Under the pieces are notes generated by a model. That model saw only the letters and a list, made by a program, of their open reading frames with translations, made no database searches and had not been told where the DNA came from. This document shows, one piece after another, positions 6,815-12,710 of a stretch of 12,710 nt of DNA (position 1 is the first letter of the stretch; each line of letters starts with the position of its first letter). Where the stretch lies: assembly GCA_002397355.1 (NCBI GenBank), contig DHAI01000035.1, positions 17,791-30,500 of the forward strand. Direction: 5' to 3'. The stretch is from Ruminococcaceae bacterium UBA4958 (GTDB lineage Bacteria; Bacillota; Clostridia; Oscillospirales; Acutalibacteraceae). The translations under genes and the position numbers were made by a program.

Positions 6815-8218
6815 TTATTCCGGCGGGGCATCTTCCTCCCGGGGCATCCCTCTCATGCGGCGGTAATAGGTAACCATCAGAAGGACCGCGGAACCAAGCC
6901 ACGCGGCAACCTCCGCGAAATAAACGCCGCCGCGGCCGACAAGCAGGGGCAGCGCAAGCACGCACCCTACGCGCATCGCAAGCTCGACGATCCCGGAGAT
7001 CATCGGAACCACGGTATCCCCCATTCCCTGCAGAGCCGAACGGTACAGATAAAGCATATAAAGAACAAACAGGAAAATACCCATCAGGAACAGATAATGG
7101 TACGCGACGTCGACGACGGCCTCCACATCCTGCTCGTTTCCTGAAACGAAAACACGGACGATCTGTTTCCCCAGAGAAAGGATTACAACTGAAATCAGCC
7201 CGGCCACGCAGATCGACATTTTCAGACCGGCTTTCATGCCCTTGCGGATCCTTCCGTACTTTTTTGCGCCGAGATTCTGCCCGGTATAGGCGACCATCGA
7301 GAACCCGAACGAGGTCGCGGCCAGCTCCAGCAGGCCGTAAAGCTTCATCACGGCGGTATAGCCCGCGACAAAGATGACGCCGAATCCGTTGACGACCGCC
7401 TGAACGACCATGCTGCCCACACCGATCACCGCGTTCTGTACCGCCATCGGCGCCCCGAGAAGGACCAGCCTTTTGATGAGATCCCAGTCCGGAATCCAAT
7501 CGTCCCGGCTCAGATGCAGAAACGGGATGCGGGAAAGCGCTTTCAGGCAGAAAAGACAGGAAAACGCCTGCGCGATCACCGTCGCCGCGGCGGCTCCCGC
7601 CACTCCCCAGCGCAGGAGCACAACAAAAACAATGTCCAGCGCGATATTGATGGCGGAGGCAATCCCCGTTGCGGCGAGAGGAGCCCTGCTGTTCCCCATG
7701 GACCTTAGAACCGACGCGAAAACATTGTAGCCGGTAATGACGGGAATCCCGCCGAGGAGGATGTACAGAAAAGTCAGGCTGCTGTCCATGATTCCGGAAG
7801 GAGTACGGAGCAGGCGCAGAATCGGTTTCGCCAAAGGGAAGAAAACAACCATGAAAAGGATGGAAACGACGGCGGAAAGCAGCACCGACATGGCTACCGT
7901 TCTCCGCACGGCGGGGTAATCCTCCGCGCCGAACTGCTGGGCAACCAGGATGGAAAACCCCTGGCACAGGCCGATTACCGACCCCAGGACCAGCCAGTTG
8001 ATCCAGTCGGCGGCTCCAACCGCCGCGAGCGCCTGAAAGCCGATCACATGCCCGACCACGACGGTGTCGACCATCGTATACGTCTGCTGGAGGATATTCC
8101 CCAGCATCAGGGGCAGGGCAAAAAAAAGGATCAGCCTGGCGGGGTCCCCTTTCGTCATATCCGTAGAATTCGCAGTGAGTCTGATTTTCTCCACCCCGCT
8201 AGTTTTAGTTTTTTCCAT
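6815..8218 (-). CDS. MATE-family efflux transporter
   Basis: A 467-residue membrane protein with the length and hydrophobic pattern of a 12-helix MATE transporter, which exports drugs or organic cations in exchange for Na+ or H+. The first helix region ILFFALPLMLGNILQQTYTM leads into the MATE signature (D51 and G56 in DTVVVGHVIGFQALAAVG). RSMGNSRAPL (about 172-181) and AYTGQNLGAKKYGRIRKGMK (about 310-330) are typical repeats of the two halves. The ATG at 8218 is preferred because a longer frame (TTG at 8302) would run through two terminator-like hairpins. No clear Shine-Dalgarno stands before it. A second ATG at 8158 (MTKGDPARL) is also possible; many relatives carry DMTKG near the N terminus. 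The substrate cannot be predicted. It lies in the same direction as the C39-like gene, but hairpins separate them. Confidence 0.93.
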   Translation of the reverse strand: MEKTKTSGVEKIRLTANSTDMTKGDPARLILFFALPLMLGNILQQTYTMVDTVVVGHVIGFQALAAVGAADWINWLVLGSVIGLCQGFSILVAQQFGAEDYPAVRRTVAMSVLLSAVVSILFMVVFFPLAKPILRLLRTPSGIMDSSLTFLYILLGGIPVITGYNVFASVLRSMGNSRAPLAATGIASAINIALDIVFVVLLRWGVAGAAAATVIAQAFSCLFCLKALSRIPFLHLSRDDWIPDWDLIKRLVLLGAPMAVQNAVIGVGSMVVQAVVNGFGVIFVAGYTAVMKLYGLLELAATSFGFSMVAYTGQNLGAKKYGRIRKGMKAGLKMSICVAGLISVVILSLGKQIVRVFVSGNEQDVEAVVDVAYHYLFLMGIFLFVLYMLYLYRSALQGMGDTVVPMISGIVELAMRVGCVLALPLLVGRGGVYFAEVAAWLGSAVLLMVTYYRRMRGMPREEDAPPE

Positions 8219-8231
8219 ACACAAAAGCGTT

Positions 8232-8258
8232 CCGGCATAAGCGCTCCGCTTCTGCCGG
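8232..8258 (-). promoter_or_regulatory. Second hairpin just before the MATE start
   Basis: On the minus strand CCGGCA (complement of 8253-8258) pairs with TGCCGG (complement of 8232-8237), and AAGC pairs with GCTT inside. The hairpin sits 13 bases upstream of the MATE ATG and is followed by CGCTTTTG. With the terminator directly upstream it forms a tandem structure that any read-through transcript must pass. Confidence 0.45.
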
Positions 8259-8299
8259 AAAAACGCCGGGTCCGCTCCGTGTCTGCGTACCCGGCGTTT
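8259..8299 (-). terminator. Intrinsic terminator behind the C39-like gene, in the MATE leader
   Basis: An 11-pair perfect stem, AAACGCCGGGT (8261-8271) against ACCCGGCGTTT (8289-8299), has a 17-base loop. Read on the minus strand it ends in GCGTTTTTCC, a five-T tract. It should end transcripts coming from the C39-like gene. Confidence 0.75.
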
Positions 8300-8364
8300 C
8301 AATCAAAGAAAGGCGTAGGCGGATTGCCAGCCGACACGGCACGCCGCACGGGGAATTCCCGGCA

Positions 8365-8388
8365 GCCGCGTCCGCCGCGGCTTTTTTT
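8365..8388 (+). terminator. Plus-strand terminator-like hairpin at the C39-like stop codon
   Basis: GCCGCG (8365-8370) pairs with CGCGGC (8376-8381) around TCCGC and is followed by seven T on the plus strand. The T-run overlaps the minus-strand stop codon (8387-8389). No plus-strand gene runs towards it nearby, so it could stop antisense transcription or act only as a 3' hairpin for the minus-strand message. Confidence 0.5.
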
Positions 8389-9115
8389 ACAGATCCGTCA
8401 CCGCGACGGCCTGGCTTCCCAGCGCCCGATAGCGTTTTTCCACCAGTTCCTTATCATAGCCTATGATACCGTTCGAATCGTATGGATCATTGAAATAATA
8501 CAGGTTATCGTCGTAACCGACCAGCACAAGGCAGTGCTCTCCGGCGATCCACTGAAACGTTTTCCCAGTGCTCTCTATCGTCCAGCTTTTTCCCTGCTGC
8601 GGCTGTTTCATATTGCTTGTCGCCCAGACGAGGACGGGAGAATTGTGATCGATATAGGTACGGAGCAGATCTTCCAGCTTCGTCCCGGTGACATTCACCG
8701 CTTTTTTGGACTTGTTCTGAAAAAAAGAGTTCATGACGGACGTAATGACCGGAGCATAGCAGCCGAATCCGGAAGACGAATGGGGATCCCCGATAAACGA
8801 CTGGGAGGGATCTTTTCCGACGCAACCGCTTTCCGTCTCTTTCAGCTGTGATTGCGGCGTGTTTTTCACGAAGTCCTCCACCGTAATATCATATCCGTAA
8901 AATTGCATCACCATCGTGGCGCTCACCAATTCGCACCCGGTTTCCAACACGTTTTTCTGACTGATATAAGGAACATCAATCATCGTCTTTTTGTTTTTAT
9001 CACGATTCGAATATCCGTAATAATTGATTCCCAACAGAACAGGGATCAGGAATAAAGCAAATACGATGACGCGTCCCGCGCCCCGCTTTTTATTCCGGTA
9101 TCCTTCCGCCCTCAT
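8387..9115 (-). CDS. Membrane-anchored C39-like cysteine peptidase family protein
   Basis: A 242-residue protein with a basic N terminus (YRNKKRGAGR), one hydrophobic segment at about residues 15-34 (VIVFALFLIPVLLGINYYGY) with no obvious cleavage site, and an extracellular domain of the C39-like (Peptidase_C39_2) papain fold. Catalytic residues are visible: C61 in ETGCELVSATMVM, H194 in GEHCLVLVGYDD and D210 in YFNDPYD. It therefore looks like an active, surface-anchored cysteine peptidase. Unlike bacteriocin-processing C39 domains it has no ABC transporter fused or nearby. The ATG at 9115 is chosen because GGAGAGG lies 8 bases ahead; a TTG at 9145 lacks a site. The stretch is visibly AT-richer than its neighbours, which may mean foreign origin. 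The target is unknown; cell-wall peptides or secreted proteins are possible. Confidence 0.85.
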   Translation of the reverse strand: MRAEGYRNKKRGAGRVIVFALFLIPVLLGINYYGYSNRDKNKKTMIDVPYISQKNVLETGCELVSATMVMQFYGYDITVEDFVKNTPQSQLKETESGCVGKDPSQSFIGDPHSSSGFGCYAPVITSVMNSFFQNKSKKAVNVTGTKLEDLLRTYIDHNSPVLVWATSNMKQPQQGKSWTIESTGKTFQWIAGEHCLVLVGYDDNLYYFNDPYDSNGIIGYDKELVEKRYRALGSQAVAVTDL

Positions 9116-9146
9116 TCTCTTTTCCTCTCCGCTTTTCGCTCGCAAA

Positions 9147-9164
9147 AACGTTTCAGACGAAACG
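9147..9164 (-). terminator. Weak terminator-like hairpin behind the LacI-family gene
   Basis: On the minus strand CGTTTC pairs with GAAACG around GTCT and runs into a T-run (CGTTTTTGCG). The stem is only six pairs and half AT, so it is probably leaky. The C39-like gene 30 bases further on may receive read-through from lacI. No convincing separate promoter for it is visible here. Confidence 0.4.
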
Positions 9165-9199
9165 AACCATACGATAGACGAACCGTTTTTCCCACCGCG

Positions 9200-10180
9200 T
9201 CATTTTTTCGCCGGACCCGTCGAGCTCCTCACGACAAATTCCGTCCCCAGCACAATATCCTCCCCCGGCTTACCGTGGATCTGGTCGAGCAGACAGTACA
9301 TGGCACGGCGCCCGATCTCCTTTTTCGGAGCGCTGATGGTGGAAAGAGGAGGATCGACGCAGCTCGCGAAAAAAATGTCGTCGCACCCCACGACCGAAAT
9401 ATCGCCCGGCACCGTCATCCCGGCTTCACGGATCGCCTTAATCGCGCCGAGCGCCATCATGTCGTTGACGACGAACACGGCCGTCGCTCCCGTTTTGCGT
9501 CTTAAAAGAACATTCATCGCGCGGTAGCCGTCCTGAAATTCCGTGTGGAACGGGTAGGCGCCCTCCACGATCAGGGACGCGTCGGGCTGCAGGCCGTATC
9601 TGCGCATGGACTTCACATACGAAGTGTACCGCGTATGGACCCGGCTGAACGGGAGCCCGCTCAAAAGGCCGATTTTCCTGTGCCCCAGGTCGGCCAGATA
9701 TTTGATCATATGATCGACCGATCTCTCGTAGTCGAGCTCCACGCTGCACCCGTCCACGCCGACCAGCGCGATCCCGGCCTTGCGGTACTCCTCAAATACC
9801 CGGCGCAGCCTGTCGTAGGCGACCGTGATGAAGACGCCGTCGATATTGCGGGAAATCAGGTCCCAGAGCATCTCCTCGTTCGTGTAATTCAGCCCGATCA
9901 GGGAAACGATGTACCCCTCTTTCCACGCGACCTCGCTCATGCCCTCGGCGATCTCGGAGTAGTAGGTGTTTTTGATGTCTTCCACAATGATGGCGACATG
10001 CTTTCCGACCTTTGTAACAAGACTCTGGGCGATTCTGTTCGGGCGGTATTTCGTATCGCGGACCACGCGCTGGACTCTTTCCGTCAATTCGGGGCTGACC
10101 GCTTTGGATTTATTGATCACATGGGACACCGTGGCTTCCGATACGCCGGCCAGCCGCGCCACTTCTTTTCTTGTTACCAT
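9200..10180 (-). CDS. LacI-family transcriptional regulator
   Basis: A 326-residue LacI/GalR-type repressor. The N-terminal helix-turn-helix (RKEVARLAGVSEATVSHVIN, residues 4-23) is followed by the hinge helix (YRPNRIAQSL, 45-54) and a periplasmic-binding-protein-like effector domain with family landmarks LADLGHRKIGLLSG (162-175), VVNDMMALGAI (237-247), DISVVGCDDI (260-269) and PPLSTI. The ATG at 10180 starts exactly at the usual distance from the helix-turn-helix, with AGGG 7 bases upstream. A GTG at 10258 would add 26 residues unlike the family. The gene lies downstream of the GH2 beta-mannosidase on the same strand but has its own promoter and a terminator between them. It may control that enzyme or a sugar regulon outside the window. 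The effector is probably a sugar, which one is unknown. Confidence 0.93.
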   Translation of the reverse strand: MVTRKEVARLAGVSEATVSHVINKSKAVSPELTERVQRVVRDTKYRPNRIAQSLVTKVGKHVAIIVEDIKNTYYSEIAEGMSEVAWKEGYIVSLIGLNYTNEEMLWDLISRNIDGVFITVAYDRLRRVFEEYRKAGIALVGVDGCSVELDYERSVDHMIKYLADLGHRKIGLLSGLPFSRVHTRYTSYVKSMRRYGLQPDASLIVEGAYPFHTEFQDGYRAMNVLLRRKTGATAVFVVNDMMALGAIKAIREAGMTVPGDISVVGCDDIFFASCVDPPLSTISAPKKEIGRRAMYCLLDQIHGKPGEDIVLGTEFVVRSSTGPAKK

Positions 10181-10301
10181 GGAACGACCCTGCCCTTCCT
10201 GCAGAATGCGTGCGGCCCGGTCGAGGCCGCCGCCATCGATCCGGCCGCGAGAGGTCACATCGGGGAAACGACCGGGTATGGTGGATTCGACTGCGTTCTG
10301 C

Positions 10302-10353
10302 GAAATTTATTTCAAAATTGCCCTGTTTTTTGTAAATTTATTCTAACAATTGG
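10302..10353. promoter_or_regulatory. AT-rich repeats in the lacI leader, candidate operators
   Basis: AAATTTATTTC (10303-10313) and AAATTTATTC (10334-10343) are near-copies 31 bases apart, about three helical turns. The first is the core of a GAAAT-TT-ATTTC palindrome (10302-10313). The second lies in an imperfect dyad TTGT...ACAA around the expected transcription start. LacI proteins bind such dyads, so autoregulation is plausible. Confidence 0.4.
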
Positions 10354-10354
10354 A

Positions 10355-10383
10355 ATTATAACACAGCGCTGATTGCCTGTCAA
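10355..10383 (-). promoter_or_regulatory. Full-consensus sigma-A promoter of the LacI-family gene
   Basis: On the minus strand TTGACA (10378-10383) and TATAAT (10355-10360) are both perfect and exactly 17 bases apart. Transcription should begin near 10348, giving an untranslated leader of about 170 bases before the ATG at 10180. No other promoter in the window matches consensus this well. Confidence 0.85.
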
Positions 10384-10443
10384 ACCTGCAAAAAAGCACC
10401 GGAGCGTCACGGTTTTTCCGGAAAGACCGAGCCGAACCAAACA

Positions 10444-10479
10444 GGAAGGGGCGGCGGAATAAAATCCGCCGCCCCTTCC
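10444..10479 (-). terminator. Terminator of the beta-mannosidase gene
   Basis: A perfect 15-pair GC-rich stem (10444-10458 with 10465-10479) has a 6-base AT loop. It lies 29 bases behind the beta-mannosidase stop. On the minus strand it is followed by TGTTTGGTTC, only a loose T-run, but the strength of the stem and its position make termination likely. Confidence 0.72.
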
Positions 10480-10508
10480 CCCGTCGTTTTATTCCGAGAG
10501 CCAACCCG

Positions 10509-12710
10509 TCAGTGCTCGTAGCTGTCGAACAGGCTGCGGACCTGCAGCTCTTTCCGGAATTCCCCGGCGGAAAGGCTGCGCGAGAGGTCTTCCTTCCGCA
10601 CGAAAATCTCCCGGCTCTCCCCTGCGCTCAGGTCGAAGAAATTGTCGCTGAAAATCGCGTCCGCGCCGGCAAGGCGCAGCTCGACGAACCGGGCGAACGA
10701 TTCCGCCGTCAGGCTGACGGCGAAGCCCTCCTCCGTCTGTCTGACGTCGGCGGCGATCTTCGGGTCCTCAAAGGAAAAATGTTTCGCCGGCACAAACGAA
10801 ACCGTGCCCCTGCTCACCGTTTCGCCTCCGGAGACGAAACGGAAGTCGAGGTAAGTCCGCCGGCGTTTTTCCGCCGTATCCAGTTCTTTCGCAAAGTCGA
10901 GGCGAAGCGCCTCGCACGAAGCGAGCGCGGGAACCTTCGCATGCTCCTCCCCGGAGGCAACCACATCGCCGCGGGCCGTCGTCAGCCGCCAGCGCACTTC
11001 GCCCTCCGCTTCCCGCATCGTGTCGTTGGTGAGGAACAGCGGAACCGACGTTCCCTCCTCGCACGCGGAGACCATGACCGGCGAGAAGAAACGCTTCGCG
11101 GCATATTGAAGGGCCTTCCACCTGCCGCAGTAGTCGACGCTCGCCCAGGAGGCCACCGGCCAGCAGTCGTTCAGCTGCCAGAAGACGGTGCCCATGCAGC
11201 GGCCGCGGTTCCTGCGCCAATGCTCCACGCCGTAGCGGATCCCCTCCGCCTGGATGAGCTGGGAAACGTAGAGCAGGGAGTCGAAATCTTTCGGGTACCG
11301 GAAATACTGGCTGATATAATAGAGAATCTTCTCGTTGCCGGTCCCGCTTTTCTGGTGGGATTCCATCACATACGAAAAGATGTTCCTGTCCTCCGGCAGC
11401 GTGAAGGTTTCCACGGTTTTCAGCCCGGGGAACGACTGAATCCCGAATTCGGACATGAATCTCGGCACAATGCCGCGGTACGCCGTAAACGGTTTGCAGC
11501 CGTGCCAGACGTCCCAGTAATGCATATCACCGCGGTCCTGCCCGTTCGGGTCGTCAAAGCATCCTCCGGAGGACGGAGAGGAAGGCCAGAAGGAAGTAAC
11601 GGGATCGTTTTCCCTGATGACGCCGGGCAGCAGGATTTCAAACATTCTGATATAGTCCGCTTTTAGCCTGGAGTATTCCGGGGCGTTCCATCCCCATTGC
11701 GCCCAGCCGACCTCCATCTCGTTGTTGCCGCTCCAGAGGCCAAGCGAGGCGTGGTGGCGCAGCCGCCTGACATTCTGCGCGGCTTCGGCCGATATGTTTT
11801 CCCGGAACGAGTCGGTGAGAAGATACATGCTGCAGGCAAACATCAGATCCTGCCACACGACGATGCCGTTTTCGTCGCACAGGTCGTAAAAATAATCCTC
11901 CGGGTAGTAGCCGCCTCCCCAGACGCGGAGGACGTTGAAGTTCGCCTCCACGCAGCTTTGGATCAGGCGGGCGGTGCGGCTGCGGCTGCATCTGGAAAGG
12001 ATGCTGTCCTCCGGGATGTAGTCCGCGCCCATGGCGAAAAACGGGACGCCGTTCACCGTAAAGGCGAAGGATTCGCCGTATTCGTCCGGTTTCCTCTCGA
12101 CGGTAAGCGTGCGCAGGCCGATACGAAGGGATTTTTCATCCAAAACCGCATCCTCTTTCGCAAGAAAGACCTCCACCTTGTAAAGCGGATGCCCGCCCAT
12201 GTTGTTCGGCCACCAGAGCTGCGGGCGGTCGATTTCGACCGTCGTCTCCGCAGCCCCGTTTTCAGCCGCGGTCCGCTTCTCCAAAACCGAGCCGTCCGGC
12301 GCCGTGACGCGGACGCGGACCGTATACCGGGCCGCATCCCATATTTCCAGCGCGGTCCGGACCGTGACGCCGACCGTTCCCCCCGCATGGCGCTGCGTCA
12401 CCAGGACGTCGTCGATGCGCGCCGCATCGTAGCCGCGGATGGAGATGGAACGCCAGATACCCATGTCCGGAAGCTTCGGGCCCCAGTCCCAGCCGAACAT
12501 GCAGTGTGCCTTGCGCAGATAGGCGTAGCCGGCGATCGCTTCGCCGGAGCCCATCAGCGGAAGCTCTTTCTGCCGCTCCGCAAGATAGCGGATCGGCGAG
12601 TGGAAAAGGACGCGGACGGCGTTCTTGCCGGGAAGCAACAGCTTTTTCACGTCCGCCTCGTAAGTCCTGTGCATGTTCGACGCGCTCAGGACCTTTTCCC
12701 CGTTCAGAAA
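10509..12710 (-). CDS. Beta-mannosidase, glycoside hydrolase family 2, N terminus missing
   Basis: The frame is open to the window edge, so the start lies outside. About 733 residues are visible, beginning in the sugar-binding domain (FLNGEKVLSASNMHRTYE). Numbered from the Met at 12674: HCMFGWDWGPKLPDMGIWR (57-75) and PQLWWPNNMGGHPLY (151-165) are typical of GH2 mannosidases. The barrel carries WGGGYYPEDYFYDLCDENG (252-270), the acid/base E319 in LWSGNNEME, and the nucleophile E409 in RFMSEFGIQSFPG, followed by FWQLNDCWPVASW (498-510) and C-terminal beta domains. The enzyme removes terminal beta-linked mannose from oligosaccharides. A signal peptide cannot be judged because the N terminus is absent. 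Mannosylglycoprotein endo-beta-mannosidase is a related alternative. It ends in a strong hairpin, and lacI follows on the same strand. With the alpha-galactosidase in this window it suggests galactomannan-type substrates. Confidence 0.93.
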   Translation of the reverse strand, partial: FLNGEKVLSASNMHRTYEADVKKLLLPGKNAVRVLFHSPIRYLAERQKELPLMGSGEAIAGYAYLRKAHCMFGWDWGPKLPDMGIWRSISIRGYDAARIDDVLVTQRHAGGTVGVTVRTALEIWDAARYTVRVRVTAPDGSVLEKRTAAENGAAETTVEIDRPQLWWPNNMGGHPLYKVEVFLAKEDAVLDEKSLRIGLRTLTVERKPDEYGESFAFTVNGVPFFAMGADYIPEDSILSRCSRSRTARLIQSCVEANFNVLRVWGGGYYPEDYFYDLCDENGIVVWQDLMFACSMYLLTDSFRENISAEAAQNVRRLRHHASLGLWSGNNEMEVGWAQWGWNAPEYSRLKADYIRMFEILLPGVIRENDPVTSFWPSSPSSGGCFDDPNGQDRGDMHYWDVWHGCKPFTAYRGIVPRFMSEFGIQSFPGLKTVETFTLPEDRNIFSYVMESHQKSGTGNEKILYYISQYFRYPKDFDSLLYVSQLIQAEGIRYGVEHWRRNRGRCMGTVFWQLNDCWPVASWASVDYCGRWKALQYAAKRFFSPVMVSACEEGTSVPLFLTNDTMREAEGEVRWRLTTARGDVVASGEEHAKVPALASCEALRLDFAKELDTAEKRRRTYLDFRFVSGGETVSRGTVSFVPAKHFSFEDPKIAADVRQTEEGFAVSLTAESFARFVELRLAGADAIFSDNFFDLSAGESREIFVRKEDLSRSLSAGEFRKELQVRSLFDSYEH

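Larger units (their letters stand above)
10181..10508. other. Gene-free stretch between the beta-mannosidase and lacI
   Basis: From right to left it holds the beta-mannosidase terminator (10444-10479), a short spacer, the lacI promoter, the AT-rich repeats, and then about 120 GC-rich leader bases. In that leader I see no further gene or recognisable riboswitch. One reading frame (GTG at 10258) is open through it in phase with lacI but does not resemble the family N terminus. Confidence 0.6.

Noticed and set aside
8219..8302. N-terminal extension of the MATE protein from TTG 8302
   Set aside because: The extension would be encoded by two terminator-like hairpins, is Arg-rich and has no ribosome site.
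8350..8359. GGGAATTCCC palindrome between the MATE and C39-like genes
   Set aside because: A 10-base palindrome in a GC-rich gap with no promoter near it has no support as an operator.
8219..8386. Riboswitch (for example a guanidine type) in the MATE leader
   Set aside because: Two hairpins are present, but the loops lack the ACGR pattern of mini-ykkC, and I recognise no other class. Only terminator-like structure can be claimed.
8387..9115. C39 protein as part of a bacteriocin export system
   Set aside because: No ABC transporter, no double-glycine precursor peptide and no immunity gene lie beside it. The MATE protein is not a peptide exporter of that kind.
10181..10258. N-terminal extension of the LacI-family protein from GTG 10258
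   Set aside because: The added 26 residues do not resemble LacI proteins, whose helix-turn-helix starts within the first few residues. The ATG at 10180 has a ribosome site.

Overview
The window is GC-rich and gene-dense. Shine-Dalgarno sites of the GGAGG type, sigma-A-like promoters and several 4-base ATGA overlaps are visible. The gene content (a GlpK operon with a DUF1667 protein, AraC- and LacI-controlled intracellular glycosidases, a CehA/McbA-like PHP protein) suggests a high-GC anaerobic Firmicute, most like the gut Clostridia/Oscillospirales. That placement is inferred from gene content only. No rRNA, tRNA, CRISPR array, insertion sequence or phage gene was seen.

Left part (1-2621, + strand): the 3' end of a glycerol catabolism operon. 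It holds the C-terminal half of an FAD/NAD-dependent oxidoreductase, a small four-cysteine DUF1667 protein that overlaps it by 4 bases, and glycerol kinase GlpK with a TTG start. A strong hairpin that looks bidirectional follows.

Middle part (2689-6794): on the minus strand lie an AraC-type regulator, a PHP-domain metallohydrolase and a histidine-phosphatase protein, the last two overlapping by ATGA. Divergent from araC, on the plus strand, are a cytoplasmic GH27 alpha-galactosidase and a 65-residue double-CxxC protein that overlaps it by ATGA. The 137-base divergent region carries two GACATT-CCAA direct repeats 21 bases apart. They overlap the araC -10 box and abut the putative alpha-galactosidase -35, the layout expected for an AraC-type activator that also represses itself. 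A clear intrinsic terminator closes the alpha-galactosidase operon.

Right part (6815-12710, all minus strand): a partial GH2 beta-mannosidase ending in a 15-bp terminator stem; a LacI-family regulator with a full-consensus promoter and AT-rich repeats in its leader; a membrane-anchored C39-like cysteine-protease-fold protein; and a MATE efflux transporter whose start lies just behind two tandem hairpins.

Taken together, this looks like an ordinary carbohydrate-use stretch. Alpha-galactosidase plus beta-mannosidase fits cytoplasmic breakdown of galactomannan or related oligosaccharides, but no sugar importer is in the window. No whole new system is evident. The items most worth a second look are the small zinc-ribbon-like protein coupled to the alpha-galactosidase, the PHP/phosphatase pair, the anchored C39-like protein, and the regulatory structures at the araC/alpha-galactosidase, lacI and MATE starts.
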